From the NCBI RefSeq assembly GCF_014639435.1, contig NZ_BMFZ01000006.1, forward strand, positions 186,001 to 250,000: 64,000 nt of DNA, written 5' to 3'. Below, one piece after another: positions 8,054-17,217 of this stretch (its first letter is position 1; each line of letters opens with the position of its first letter). Below the pieces are notes generated by a model. It had not been told where the DNA came from, ran no database searches, and worked only from the letters and a program-made list of their open reading frames with translations. This DNA comes from Hafnia psychrotolerans (GTDB lineage Bacteria > Pseudomonadota > Gammaproteobacteria > Enterobacterales > Enterobacteriaceae). The translations under genes and the position numbers were made by a program.

Positions 8054-10659
8054 TATTTCATCATCATCAAGGTTGATTCTTTTGGTTGAACCGGCAGTGG
8101 TGGATTACGCGGAAGAAATGATATCACCCAGCGGCTGAGCGTATTGGTGCGGGCGAGAATAGTTCGGTAACGATGTGGCGCAATATCGAGCATACGTAAA
8201 TACCCACGCAGCCCCAACCCCAAGACTTCGCGCAAACTTTCCAGCGGTTTATCTTCTGGGAAGCTGTCCTTACGCACCACCCAGCTGTCGGCACGGGCAA
8301 ACGTACATTGGATAAAATCGATCTGCTGCTGAGTGTTCATTTGTTGCAACTGAATACCGACATGATGTCCAAACACTCGACTCACGCTGCAAGGAAATGC
8401 ATATTCCTGTTGTCCGCGATGTAACAACAACATCACACTTTCGCCTGGCTGGAACAGCGCAGCGTTTTCGGTTTTGATCCCGGCACCACTATCTGAAAAA
8501 TCCTGCAGGGTACAGGCATAAACATGCCCTTCTGTCCGCGCCAGGGCTGCAGGCATAGAAACCTCAACCCGGTGAGCCTGACGAACTTGTTTAGATTCAA
8601 AGGCCACGGCAATCGCACCGCCGAGAATAATCATGTTGTAAATCACCCAGGCCAAACTGATCAGCACGGTGTAATACTCATCGGCATGGCCATAAACCAG
8701 ACGCCAGATGCCGACGACAAAACCAACTAAATTTAACAGCATCAGAATTTGATAAGGGCGGGAGATCTTCCAATCAACGAAATCATGGTGGTTTTTCCCC
8801 CCTTTGGCGGTGACATTGAAAGTTCCGGCATGAGGGTTAAACAACGCCACGGTGGTCGGCCGCGCGATATACCATGCCAACACGGTTTCGTAGATCTCGC
8901 TCCAGAACGAATGCCGATATTTTCCCTGAACTCTTGAAGTGGCAAGGCTGGCATGGATCATATGCGGAAGCACATACAGTGCGATGGCCAGCGCCGGAGC
9001 ATAGATGATGTATGCATGTAGCAAGAGGAAGGCTAACGGTGCCGTAAGGAAAATTAAGCGTGGAATACCGGCCAGGAAATGCAGCATCGCATTGGCATAA
9101 CACAATCGCTGGGCCAGTTTTAATCCTTTGCCAAACAGGGGATTATCGAGGCGGAAAATTTGTATCATGCCACGCGCCCAGCGGATGCGTTGGTTGACGT
9201 GTGCCGACAGGCTTTCCGTCGCCAGCCCGGCCGCCTGTGGAATACGAATATAGGCCGACGTATATCCGTGCCTATGCATACGCAGTGACGTATGGGCATC
9301 TTCAGTGACGGTTTCTACGGCAATGCCGCCTATTTCATAAAGTACGGACCGGCGTAAGACGGCGCAGGAACCGCAGAAGAAGCTGGCATCCCACAGGTCG
9401 TTACCGTCCTGCACCAGTCCATAAAACAGCTCGCCCTCGTTGGGGGTTCGACGCATACGGCCTAGGTTGCGTTCGAAAGGATCGGCGGAGAAAAAATGGT
9501 GTGGCGTCTGCAACATGCCGAGTTTTTTATCTTTAAAGAACCAGCCCACGGTCAACTGCAGAAAGGAACGGGTCGGTACGTGGTCGCAGTCGAAAATCGC
9601 GACTAACTCACTCTGACACTGTGTCAACGCATTATTGATATTGCCCGCTTTAGCGTTTTCATTCGTCGCACGCGCAATATACTTCACGCCAATTTCACGA
9701 GCAAACGCGGCGAACTCAGGCCGATTGCCGTCATCCAGCAGCCAGATAGTCAGTTTTTCTTTTGGCCAGTCAAGGCCCAGAGCAGCATACAGCGTCGGCT
9801 TCACCACGCTCAGCGCTTCATTGTATGTGGGTACCAGCAGATCAACGGTGGGCCAGATGGAAATGTCCTCCGGCATCGGTACAGGTTTCCGGTTCAGCGG
9901 CCAAATGGTTTGGAAATATCCCAACACCAACACGGTCCATGAATAAGTTTCAGCCGCCAGAAGTAATAATCCGCAGATCAGACTAACGGGGTCGTCCCAG
10001 TTAAGGGTCGAGGTATAGCGCCACCACAAATAACGGCAAGAGATGGTTAGCGACAAGACAATCAACATTAACGCCGGAAAGCGTCCCGGGATACGGCGCA
10101 CCAACATGGCAATGCTCCACAACAGCATCACGAAAATGAATTGCGCCAGATAACCGAAGGGTTGAGAAATACAGAACATCGCCATCACAACCGCAACCGT
10201 CCCGCCAAGGATCATCATCAAGCGCTTGGCAATACCCGTTACTCTCCCCCTCGGCACTTTTTCCTTCAGCGGACCTGGCGGAAAACGCAGGGGAATGGCA
10301 TTCAGCCAGTCATGCACTTTCTTACGAAGGCGCTGCGGCCAGTCTCTGACAACAGTACGTTCACTTACTCCCCCATTGGGAATAATCAATAGTAACCACA
10401 GGGTTTGTAACAGATAGCGTAATGGGTCGAGAGGTCGGGGGTGCATTGTCGAAAGATGTGGATACCAGCGGAATCGTTCTGCCCGGATCCGCTGCCAGAC
10501 TGGAGATTCAAAACGCAGCAACAGCCATCCCATCGTTGCGCAAAATACCATCAATACCGCAGTAAAAAAGGACGTGCCGTTTTGCCGGTACAAGCGATAA
10601 CGGTTTTGCAACACCGTCGCCACCGGCGGCATCAAAAATGCGCGTAACAGGCCGCTCAT
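8053..10659 (-). CDS. bcsA: Cellulose synthase catalytic subunit BcsA
   Basis: BcsA polymerises UDP-glucose into beta-1,4-glucan and moves the chain across the inner membrane. It is a family-2 glycosyltransferase within multiple transmembrane helices. Visible signatures are LLDDGN, FDCDH and TEDAHT of the active site, the QRIRW motif at residues 490-494 that binds the acceptor end, and a C-terminal PilZ domain with RxxxR (Arg693, Arg697) and DFSDSG for c-di-GMP binding. The 868-aa length matches E. coli (872). It overlaps bcsQ by 4 bp and bcsB by 1 bp, so the genes are coupled. Confidence 0.97.
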   Translation of the reverse strand: MSGLLRAFLMPPVATVLQNRYRLYRQNGTSFFTAVLMVFCATMGWLLLRFESPVWQRIRAERFRWYPHLSTMHPRPLDPLRYLLQTLWLLLIIPNGGVSERTVVRDWPQRLRKKVHDWLNAIPLRFPPGPLKEKVPRGRVTGIAKRLMMILGGTVAVVMAMFCISQPFGYLAQFIFVMLLWSIAMLVRRIPGRFPALMLIVLSLTISCRYLWWRYTSTLNWDDPVSLICGLLLLAAETYSWTVLVLGYFQTIWPLNRKPVPMPEDISIWPTVDLLVPTYNEALSVVKPTLYAALGLDWPKEKLTIWLLDDGNRPEFAAFAREIGVKYIARATNENAKAGNINNALTQCQSELVAIFDCDHVPTRSFLQLTVGWFFKDKKLGMLQTPHHFFSADPFERNLGRMRRTPNEGELFYGLVQDGNDLWDASFFCGSCAVLRRSVLYEIGGIAVETVTEDAHTSLRMHRHGYTSAYIRIPQAAGLATESLSAHVNQRIRWARGMIQIFRLDNPLFGKGLKLAQRLCYANAMLHFLAGIPRLIFLTAPLAFLLLHAYIIYAPALAIALYVLPHMIHASLATSRVQGKYRHSFWSEIYETVLAWYIARPTTVALFNPHAGTFNVTAKGGKNHHDFVDWKISRPYQILMLLNLVGFVVGIWRLVYGHADEYYTVLISLAWVIYNMIILGGAIAVAFESKQVRQAHRVEVSMPAALARTEGHVYACTLQDFSDSGAGIKTENAALFQPGESVMLLLHRGQQEYAFPCSVSRVFGHHVGIQLQQMNTQQQIDFIQCTFARADSWVVRKDSFPEDKPLESLREVLGLGLRGYLRMLDIAPHRYRTILARTNTLSRWVISFLPRNPPLPVQPKESTLMMMK

Positions 10660-11372
10660 TGACTGGCATCCCGTAAATTAATCAGACACCAGTTAGCCAA
10701 CGCGGTGACATCCTGAGCGCTTTTGCTTTGTGGGTGAAGTTGACCGACCGGTTGCTTACCGGCCAGGGATTCTGCCATCGCTTCATCGCGATGAAGAATA
10801 AATGGCAACAGTCGCGGCAAGCTCTGTTGCCATAGCAACAGCGTATCCTGCTGTAACTGGCTACCAGGCATGAATTGATTTACCAGATAATGACTATTAG
10901 CGGGTAAGGGTTGTTGATGCAAACGGACATGGGACTGTGCATCGGCCTGAAGTAGCATCAGAGTGTGGTCCGCGATCGAAAAAGCCTGTGCTGCACGTAA
11001 AGGATCCCCTGTGGGGACATCCAGCAGGATCCAGTCGTAAATGGCAGTGTTGCAGATTTTGGTCAAATTGCTTGGCCAGTCGCAGTTAACTTGTCCTTCA
11101 TCTCCCATCGACAACTGGCCGAAAGGCAAAAAATCGAGACGAGAATCATAAGACATGGCTCCATGCTGCCAGCCTAACCCCGCACGCTCAGACGTGGCCC
11201 AACCGCGCGCAGCATCGTAAGGCATCGCGAAATGCAAACGCAGAAGATTAGCGGCAGAAAAGTCAATCGCCAGCACTTTTTCGCCCAATTGGGACAATGC
11301 CCAGGCTAATGCAGCCGTGACTGAGGTCGTGCCGGTTCCACCACGTATCCCTTGCAAAGCAATGACTGACAT
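10656..11372 (-). CDS. bcsQ: Cellulose biosynthesis ATPase BcsQ
   Basis: BcsQ is a MinD/ParA-like ATPase that works with BcsR to assemble or stabilise the synthase at the membrane. The 238-residue product opens with GIRGGTGTTSVTAAL, a deviant Walker A; the family lacks the usual Lys in this loop (E. coli has RGGVGTT), so this is not a defect. ILLDVP is the Walker B region and the end carries HRDEAMAESLA and KQPVG, which are well conserved in BcsQ. It starts 4 bp after bcsR and overlaps bcsA by 4 bp. Confidence 0.93.
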   Translation of the reverse strand: MSVIALQGIRGGTGTTSVTAALAWALSQLGEKVLAIDFSAANLLRLHFAMPYDAARGWATSERAGLGWQHGAMSYDSRLDFLPFGQLSMGDEGQVNCDWPSNLTKICNTAIYDWILLDVPTGDPLRAAQAFSIADHTLMLLQADAQSHVRLHQQPLPANSHYLVNQFMPGSQLQQDTLLLWQQSLPRLLPFILHRDEAMAESLAGKQPVGQLHPQSKSAQDVTALANWCLINLRDASQ

Positions 11373-11376
11373 CAGA

Positions 11377-11595
11377 TCAGACCTCTTTAGCAGATTTTGG
11401 CGTATAGAGGTGTGCTAATTCAGCCAACAAGGGCCAACGTTGCAGGATTTGTGGGATTTTCTGTTGAGTCGCAATGTCAATATAATGTAATTCCGGTAAC
11501 GAAAAAATGTGACTTAATACTAATAAATCATCATTCCGTCCTTCATTGACATCATCACTAACTATTTTATTCGCTGTATACTGTTCTCGCCCCAA
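11377..11595 (-). CDS. bcsR: Cellulose biosynthesis regulator BcsR
   Basis: First gene of the leftward bcs operon. The 72-residue product ends with FSLPELHYIDI and RWPLLAELA, the two segments that define BcsR (E. coli: FSLPDIDYADI and RWPLLAEFA). BcsR forms a complex with BcsQ and is needed for cellulose secretion. The N-terminal 25 residues do not look conserved and the start could be internal, but the ATG at 11595 gives a length close to the family. The operon promoter should lie in the space between this start and bcsE. Confidence 0.9.
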   Translation of the reverse strand: MGREQYTANKIVSDDVNEGRNDDLLVLSHIFSLPELHYIDIATQQKIPQILQRWPLLAELAHLYTPKSAKEV

Positions 11596-11837
11596 TTACG
11601 CGTACCTCATTTGCAAGGAAAAATACCGGCTATATATCTCAATATAGCTAAAAATTTTTCGACTGATTTTTAATCAAAATTATTATTTACAGCGCTGGCT
11701 GGTTATTTAATCTGGCGATGTTAGAATTTATTATACTCACCTTTTTGAATTGTGTAACAAACAGATATTCAATAAAATCACCTGAGATTTTCTTCAGACA
11801 GATCTACCAGACAGACTTAATTCAGGCAAACCCAAAG
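11596..11837. promoter_or_regulatory. Divergent bcs promoter region
   Basis: This AT-rich stretch separates the leftward bcsRQABC run from the rightward bcsEFG run and must hold the leftward promoter, and the bcsEFG promoter if that run has its own. I cannot name individual promoter elements with confidence. The last 120 bp are open in the bcsE frame (from an ATG at 11718). Confidence 0.5.
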
Positions 11838-13496
11838 ATGACACTTTCCTTTCCTTTTGGCATGAAAAAATTTTGGAATGATTCAGCTGAAATACAAACA
11901 TCAGGTCTGTACTGGGTCAACACTGCCAATCAGAGTGATGCGTATGATCTGGGTGGGCAAGTGCTGGCAGCCCAGGCCGAAGATATTGTCACCACATTTA
12001 TTCTCCCTAAGGATAACCCTATTTGTGGCGGCGCTACACAGACCCTGACTCAGGATCATATCCTTATTTCCAGGCTGTTAGCCAAATCTTCTGCATGCTC
12101 TTATTACCAACTCGCCAGCGGTAAACGTGCTTTTAGAGCGTTACCTGATGATTTAAACCGCATTGGCAACACCCAGAATCAATTGATAATTTTATTATTT
12201 CCGGCAACATCCTGGCAAAGCTTCAGCGGCAACGAATTTGAGATATGGTTAAAAGCAATGTCAGCATTTGCCCAGCATCGAAACTGTGCACTGCTTATTC
12301 TCTGCTACGGCCTTACCAACAGCGCTCTCAAAGCCCAGCTTAATTCTCACCACCGCCTGATATATGGACTTTCGAACCTTCAAACCGACATAGTTCCTGC
12401 CCAGTTTGTCATTTCCTGGTGGCATAACAATTTTGGCGTTGAAGCCAATAACTCCTATTCATTACAAAAATATGCTCAGGGTTGGGGAATAATGCCCCTA
12501 ACCTCCACATCTAACAGTGGTAGTAATACACTCAATGACGACCAGTGGTTGTATTTTGCGCAGCGTGACGTATTGGAAGGCGCACCGCCATTGTCAGAGA
12601 ACTGGCAGTTGTTTGATGATAACGCCGTTTTGACAGAGCGAGGCATGCATGCGCGGGCCGCCACTCTCATTTTCTCCCTGCGCACTAATGACGAAGTGGA
12701 AACCCTGGCACGGCAGATTCACTCCCTGCGCATTCAGCGTGGTAATAGGCTGAAAATTGCCGTCCGAGAGATGAGTGCCTCATTGCGTTACATTGACCAG
12801 CGTCTTTTGCAGGCCTGTGGCGCAAACCTGGTGGTTCCCCATGCGGCAAGATTATCCAGCTTTCTCACCTTGCTCGATGATATCCAACAGCTGAGTTTTA
12901 CCCGTTATGTTGCTGAAGACATTGATAAACTGCTGGAAGGCAGACTGCCAACGCATCATAAAGGCTTCCTGCCTCTACCGACCTTTTGTGAAGTGATGCA
13001 ATCTATTTGGAGTCACACGACGTTGACCACAGAAGCGCGTGGGTTACTGATCTCTCTGCGTCCGGTGTCAGGCATTTTGCCGCAGCAGGCGATTTCATTG
13101 TGCCACCTCCGCCGTGATGGTGATGTGATCACTCTGACCGAACATCATTTGTATCTCTTCCTGTCAAACTGCCAGGTCAGTGATGTGGATAACGTATTGA
13201 ATTCCCTGTTCAGCCTACCCGCCAATGATATTTTTGCCAGCCGCACGCTCTGGCACCAGGATAGCGACATTCAGTCAGAAGTTCGCCGTTTGGCAGCGAA
13301 AAAAACCTTACCGGCACAAGTCCTGCAGCCACAGCCTGTCAGTGCCTCGCCCAGCGTGTCGCCGCATCGTACCTCGGTTCATCTGCCCGAACCGCTGATC
13401 CTGACACTCAGTGATACTCCGGTCAGCCGTTCCATGGCAGAGACGACACGCCATATCAATGAACCCTCTCATGATGGGCAGGAGTCGCCGCTATGA
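11838..13496 (+). CDS. bcsE: c-di-GMP-sensing cellulose regulator BcsE
   Basis: BcsE is a cytoplasmic c-di-GMP receptor that tethers BcsF and the BcsRQ complex and boosts cellulose output. The product aligns by eye with E. coli BcsE, including VLEGAPPLSENWQLF and, near the C-terminus, the c-di-GMP I-site RxGD as RDGD (codons at 13113-13124). I start it at MTLSFPF (11838, 552 aa), which matches the length of E. coli BcsE; the frame is open from an ATG at 11718 (592 aa) but that extension is AT-rich and unlike the family. Neither start has a strong ribosome site. The end overlaps bcsF by 4 bp. Confidence 0.9.
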   Translation: MTLSFPFGMKKFWNDSAEIQTSGLYWVNTANQSDAYDLGGQVLAAQAEDIVTTFILPKDNPICGGATQTLTQDHILISRLLAKSSACSYYQLASGKRAFRALPDDLNRIGNTQNQLIILLFPATSWQSFSGNEFEIWLKAMSAFAQHRNCALLILCYGLTNSALKAQLNSHHRLIYGLSNLQTDIVPAQFVISWWHNNFGVEANNSYSLQKYAQGWGIMPLTSTSNSGSNTLNDDQWLYFAQRDVLEGAPPLSENWQLFDDNAVLTERGMHARAATLIFSLRTNDEVETLARQIHSLRIQRGNRLKIAVREMSASLRYIDQRLLQACGANLVVPHAARLSSFLTLLDDIQQLSFTRYVAEDIDKLLEGRLPTHHKGFLPLPTFCEVMQSIWSHTTLTTEARGLLISLRPVSGILPQQAISLCHLRRDGDVITLTEHHLYLFLSNCQVSDVDNVLNSLFSLPANDIFASRTLWHQDSDIQSEVRRLAAKKTLPAQVLQPQPVSASPSVSPHRTSVHLPEPLILTLSDTPVSRSMAETTRHINEPSHDGQESPL

Positions 13497-13735
13497 ATAT
13501 TAATGATATTGTTGAAATTTTTATTTTAGCAGCGGTGATATTCATCCCTTTCGGCATGATGCTGCGCCGTCGTTTGCCGATATGGAAAAGGGATTTTTCA
13601 GCGCGCTATCTCTCTCCGCGCTATCTCACCCCGATGACAGCTAAACATCTGAAGACATCTTCCACGCATACCGCGGAAAACAGTACATCGACAAGCCGAC
13701 TTTCTTCGAACGGGAAAACTAACACACGATCATGA
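13493..13735 (+). CDS. bcsF: Cellulose biosynthesis membrane protein BcsF
   Basis: A small single-pass membrane protein. Residues about 7-24 form a hydrophobic helix, followed by a basic cytoplasmic stretch (LRRRLPIWKRDF) and a Ser/Thr-rich tail. BcsF recruits BcsE to the membrane and interacts with BcsG. The opening MNINDIVEIFIL resembles E. coli BcsF (MTISDIIEIIVV). At 80 residues it is longer than the E. coli protein (about 63), the excess being the low-complexity tail. It overlaps both neighbours by 4 bp, so bcsEFG are translated as a coupled unit. Confidence 0.88.
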   Translation: MNINDIVEIFILAAVIFIPFGMMLRRRLPIWKRDFSARYLSPRYLTPMTAKHLKTSSTHTAENSTSTSRLSSNGKTNTRS

Positions 13736-15378
13736 ATGACCTTAAATCCGTTTCACCGCAATTGCGGATCTGGCAATCCTGGCGTGGTTTAGGTGCCTGG
13801 AACTACTACTTCTTACTGAAATTTGTCTTGCTCTGGCAGGGGTATCTCAATTTTGATGCGCTGAATAACTTGGTGTTTGCGGCGTGCCTGCTTTTTCCCC
13901 TGCCGTCACTGCGTTTGCACCGCTGGCGTTTGTGGCTGGCGCTACCGTTTGGGCTGGCACTTTTCTATCACGATACATGGCTGCCGGGCTGGCGTTCAAT
14001 CGTGAGCCAGGGTGCTGAGGTCACCGGTTTCAGTGCTGATTACCTGCTGGAACTGGCTGACCGCTTTATTAACTGGCAGTGGGTTGGCGCGGCGTTCGTC
14101 CTGCTGGTCGGTTACCTGTTTATTTCGCAGTGGATTCGTATCACTACGCTGACCGTTGCCGTGCTGTTGTGGCTTAATTTTAGCCTGTTGGTGCTGCCAG
14201 GACTGTCTCCGGCACCGGTTGCAGCTAACGCGACTACACCGGCACCAGCGACAGTGACCAAAGCCGCCGAAGCGCTGCCGAACAAGGTCAGTGGTCCGCC
14301 AACGAATGAAAATCTTAACGCTTATTTACAGCAATTTTATCAGCGTGAACATGCCCGCCAAACAAAGTTCCCGGCAGCGTTACCGGCGGATGCCCAGCCG
14401 TTCGACCTGTTGGTGATCAACATCTGCTCATTGGCATGGGCCGATCTGGACGCGGTGAATCTATCGAACTCGCCCATATGGTCGCGTTTTGACATGATAT
14501 TCAGCAACTTCAACTCCGCGACAGCCTACAGCGGACCGGCATCAATTCGCTTGCTACGTGCCAGCTGTGGTCAGTCGTCTCATCACGATCTGTATCAAGC
14601 CGCAGGTCAACAATGTTACCTGTTCGATGATCTGGCTAAGCTTGGGTTTAGTTCACAACTGGCCATGGATCACACGGGCGAATTCGGTAATTACATTGGT
14701 GATTTACGGGATGATGCTGACATGAAGTCTCCGATCATGTCGCAAGTGGGCCTTGGCCATGAACTGACCTCATTTGACGGATCACCCGTATTTAATGATG
14801 GTGAATTGTTCAGTCGCTGGCTCGCCAATCAGCAAAAAGCCGGGACCGCGCGCACCGCGACCTTCTTCAACCTTATTCCGTTGCATGATGGCAACCGTTA
14901 CATTGGCAGTAATAAAGGCGCGAATTACCGTACCCGTGCGCAAACCTTGCTTAATCAACTGAACACGTTTATGGATCAGTTGGAGAAGTCAGGCCGCAAA
15001 GTGATGCTGGTTGTGGTACCGGAACATGGTGCGGCGCTCGTGGGTGACAAGATGCAGATCTCCGGTCTGCGGGATATTCCAAGTCCAGGTATCACTCATA
15101 TTCCTGTTGGCGTGAAGTTCTTCGGCATGCAAGCCCCGCATCCTTCGTCTCCGCTGAAAATCGATCAACCAAGCAGCTATTTAGCCATTTCAGAACTGGT
15201 GGCACGTTCGGTTGATGGCAAACTCTTCACCGCCCCGACCGTGGACTGGAAGATGCTCAGTGCAAATCTTCCGCAAACCCCGCTGGTGTCGGAGAATGAG
15301 GGCTCGGTGGTGATGGAGTATCAGGGGAAAATTTACATTCGTCTGAACGGCGGGTCGTGGGTGCCTTACCCGCAATAG
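13732..15378 (+). CDS. bcsG: Cellulose phosphoethanolamine transferase BcsG
   Basis: BcsG transfers phosphoethanolamine from phosphatidylethanolamine to the growing glucan in the periplasm. The 548-residue product has several N-terminal transmembrane helices (about residues 20-170), an Ala/Pro/Thr-rich linker and a C-terminal alkaline-phosphatase-fold domain from about 220. The nucleophile is likely Ser267 in TAYSGPASIR (Ser278 in E. coli). Zinc ligands are seen as the Cys of VINICSLAW, the His of PLHDGN and the Glu-His of VVPEHGAAL. The ending GGSWVPYPQ is conserved. The presence of bcsG implies that modified (pEtN) cellulose is made. Confidence 0.95.
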   Translation: MNDLKSVSPQLRIWQSWRGLGAWNYYFLLKFVLLWQGYLNFDALNNLVFAACLLFPLPSLRLHRWRLWLALPFGLALFYHDTWLPGWRSIVSQGAEVTGFSADYLLELADRFINWQWVGAAFVLLVGYLFISQWIRITTLTVAVLLWLNFSLLVLPGLSPAPVAANATTPAPATVTKAAEALPNKVSGPPTNENLNAYLQQFYQREHARQTKFPAALPADAQPFDLLVINICSLAWADLDAVNLSNSPIWSRFDMIFSNFNSATAYSGPASIRLLRASCGQSSHHDLYQAAGQQCYLFDDLAKLGFSSQLAMDHTGEFGNYIGDLRDDADMKSPIMSQVGLGHELTSFDGSPVFNDGELFSRWLANQQKAGTARTATFFNLIPLHDGNRYIGSNKGANYRTRAQTLLNQLNTFMDQLEKSGRKVMLVVVPEHGAALVGDKMQISGLRDIPSPGITHIPVGVKFFGMQAPHPSSPLKIDQPSSYLAISELVARSVDGKLFTAPTVDWKMLSANLPQTPLVSENEGSVVMEYQGKIYIRLNGGSWVPYPQ

Positions 15379-15382
15379 AAAT

Positions 15383-15417
15383 AAAAAGGACCCAGGAGCG
15401 ACGCCTGGGTCCTTTTT
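15383..15417. terminator. Rho-independent terminator after bcsG
   Basis: A perfect 14-bp inverted repeat (arms 15383-15396 and 15404-15417, core GGACCCAGG) with a 7-base loop and flanking A and T runs. It can act in both directions, ending bcsEFG from the left and the DUF2501 gene from the right. Confidence 0.93.
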
Positions 15418-15459
15418 ATACTGACCCTGACATGGCCCAAATAGGCCACGTAGTGAGGG

Positions 15460-15945
15460 TTAAATTAAAGATTTCGCCTGTTTCAGTACCACGTCGCAGG
15501 CTTTTTGCTTCACTTTCTCTTTCACCTGGGTCAGGCTGCCGCCCAGATTATTCAAATCAACCGTGTTGCCTTTGCCCGTTTGCAGTAATCCCCCTAAACC
15601 GTTTTGATAATCCTGACTTTGCGCGCCGGATGCGCTCTGGATGCCTAATTTACTCAGGAGTTTATCTTTCACGCTTTCAGTGCTGGACTGAGACAACACG
15701 TTATTTTTCACACAATACTGCAATATACCGGCCGCATTGGTGGCACTTTTGGCCGTCAACGCGTTATCACCCCCGTTGAGCAGAGAAGTCAGTGACATGG
15801 TGGAATTATTGCTATTGTCAGCATTGTTCAACTCCTGATTAGCCGCCGCTTGCAATGAGCTCAACAGATTGCTGGCCTGCGCAGTGCTGGCGAATAAACA
15901 AACGCTTGCCGCGATAGCTAATGCTGCTGTTTTTAATGCTTTCAT
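15460..15945 (-). CDS. Secreted DUF2501 family protein (YjjA-like)
   Basis: A 161-residue exported protein: signal peptide MKALKTAALAIAASVCLFAS..AQA, then a Ser/Asn/Gly-rich region (about 30-60) and a helical C-terminal half with two cysteines (in QYCVKNN and KACDVV), the DUF2501 pattern. The family's function is unknown. I start it at 15945 because GGAG lies 6 bases before this ATG; upstream in-frame ATGs add a non-signal-like extension. It is preceded on the same strand by a LysR gene 122 bp away and faces bcsG across a shared terminator. Confidence 0.8.
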   Translation of the reverse strand: MKALKTAALAIAASVCLFASTAQASNLLSSLQAAANQELNNADNSNNSTMSLTSLLNGGDNALTAKSATNAAGILQYCVKNNVLSQSSTESVKDKLLSKLGIQSASGAQSQDYQNGLGGLLQTGKGNTVDLNNLGGSLTQVKEKVKQKACDVVLKQAKSLI

Positions 15946-16067
15946 GTATTGCTCCATTAATTTCACAATCAGATCTGGCCTGATAAAAAGGCCCATAAAG
16001 TTTGGTGTCTTTTGACCCTTTCATCAATAGGACAACGCCGCTGAATAGTTTGAATGAAGCATTATTT

Positions 16068-16979
16068 TTACTTAATAGACGCCTGTTGCGCTATCCACAA
16101 TGCCGCGGCATTAAAGAAGTGCTGGGCCAGCGGTGTTGCCCGTTCCGTTTGTGACACCACCATCGCGGCGTGCCGTTTCATCGGTGGGATATCCAACATG
16201 CAGCGCTTCAGCGCCGGATGCATTTCATCAATCAGATGACCGCGAGGCACGAGTGCGCAGCCCAGCCCGACAAAAACGCCCTGCATCAATTGAAAAATCG
16301 ACGTCGTTTCCAACGTGGGGTGTAATTCAAGTCCCGCCTGGCGAAAATGACTGTCCAGATAGCGGCGAAAGTAACGACTCGGCTCAGACAGACAGAGCGG
16401 CAAGTTTGCCGCCTCTTCAGCACTGAGAGGTTTCGCTTGGTTAAGCTGAGGGAAATGGTCAGGGTGATAAACCACATCCACGCCGCCGTCATTGATGGGG
16501 ACCACCTGAAAGCGCAGTTCATTCAGTGTCGAGAATTCAAAAAAACCAATGCCTATATCAACGGCATGGCTACTTAATGCCTCAATCAGCTGATCAGCGC
16601 TGACCTCCATTACGCGGTAGTCCAGCCCCGGATGTTCATCCGTGACCGCCTTAATTAGTCGGGCCAGTGAAATGCTGCACTGCGGCATGATACCAATACG
16701 CAGCGTACCGCTCAGTCCCTGCTTAAGGGATTCAACCTCCAGCTTCAGTCCTTCATACACCGCAACGATTTCCCGTGCCCAGCCCAGGACCCGCAGCCCT
16801 TCTGCGGTGAAGCCTTCGAAGTTATTACCACGGTTAATGAGGTTGAGATCTAACTCTTTCTCCAGATTTTTTAGACGCATTGACAGCGTCGGCTGGCTGA
16901 CAAAGCTCGCCTCCGCCGCCCGACCAAAATGCCGCTCACGCTCGAGGTTACAGAGGTAGATCAGTTGCTTAATATCCAT
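16068..16979 (-). CDS. LysR-family transcriptional regulator
   Basis: A 303-residue regulator of standard LysR length. The winged helix-turn-helix is at about residues 5-60 (HFGRAAEASFVSQPTLSMRLKNLE is the recognition region), followed by a linker helix and a periplasmic-binding-protein-like effector domain (LRIGIMP, DIGIGF, GLGCALVPR). I cannot assign an orthologue. It is not clearly divergent from any target gene: the upstream neighbour is dacD on the same strand, behind a palindromic repeat. The DUF2501 gene follows it on the same strand but has its own ribosome site. Confidence 0.8.
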   Translation of the reverse strand: MDIKQLIYLCNLERERHFGRAAEASFVSQPTLSMRLKNLEKELDLNLINRGNNFEGFTAEGLRVLGWAREIVAVYEGLKLEVESLKQGLSGTLRIGIMPQCSISLARLIKAVTDEHPGLDYRVMEVSADQLIEALSSHAVDIGIGFFEFSTLNELRFQVVPINDGGVDVVYHPDHFPQLNQAKPLSAEEAANLPLCLSEPSRYFRRYLDSHFRQAGLELHPTLETTSIFQLMQGVFVGLGCALVPRGHLIDEMHPALKRCMLDIPPMKRHAAMVVSQTERATPLAQHFFNAAALWIAQQASIK

Positions 16980-17051
16980 AGTGATGCGGCGGCGCCTGGC
17001 ATAAGAATAATAGTCATGATTATAGAGGAGTGAGCGGCCCTAATGCGCTTT

Positions 17052-17174
17052 AAACTTCAAATTCAAGGTCGTGGGCTGCCGCCCAAACCGGCCCAAGAGG
17101 AGGCATAAACGTGCCCTCCTCTTGGAACCCCTGCGTTTTTCTATGAGACACCAACAGCTTCGCTGTTGGCAGAA
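17052..17174 (-). repeat. Composite palindromic repeat, copy A
   Basis: Downstream of dacD. Read on the minus strand it holds an 8-bp hairpin (CCAACAGC/GCTGTTGG), the box GAAAAACGCAGG, an 11-bp hairpin (CCAAGAGGAGG/CCTCCTCTTGG), a GGGC/GCCC hairpin and the tail ACCTTGAATTTGAAG. By eye it is nearly the same as copy C (25799-25955). It codes for nothing. A further GC-rich hairpin (about 17183-17206) adjoins it next to dacD and may be the dacD terminator. Confidence 0.8.
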
Positions 17175-17217
17175 AACTAGCAGGCTTGGGCCTCAGCCCC
17201 AAAAAGCATTCTAATGG

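Noticed and set aside
10656-11372. BcsQ Walker A lacking the usual lysine as a possible defect
   Set aside because: E. coli BcsQ has the same RGGxGTT loop, so it is a feature of the family.
11718-11837. Longer N-terminus for BcsE
   Set aside because: The 40 extra residues are AT-rich, unlike BcsE of E. coli, and would use up half of the divergent promoter region. Not excluded, but less likely.
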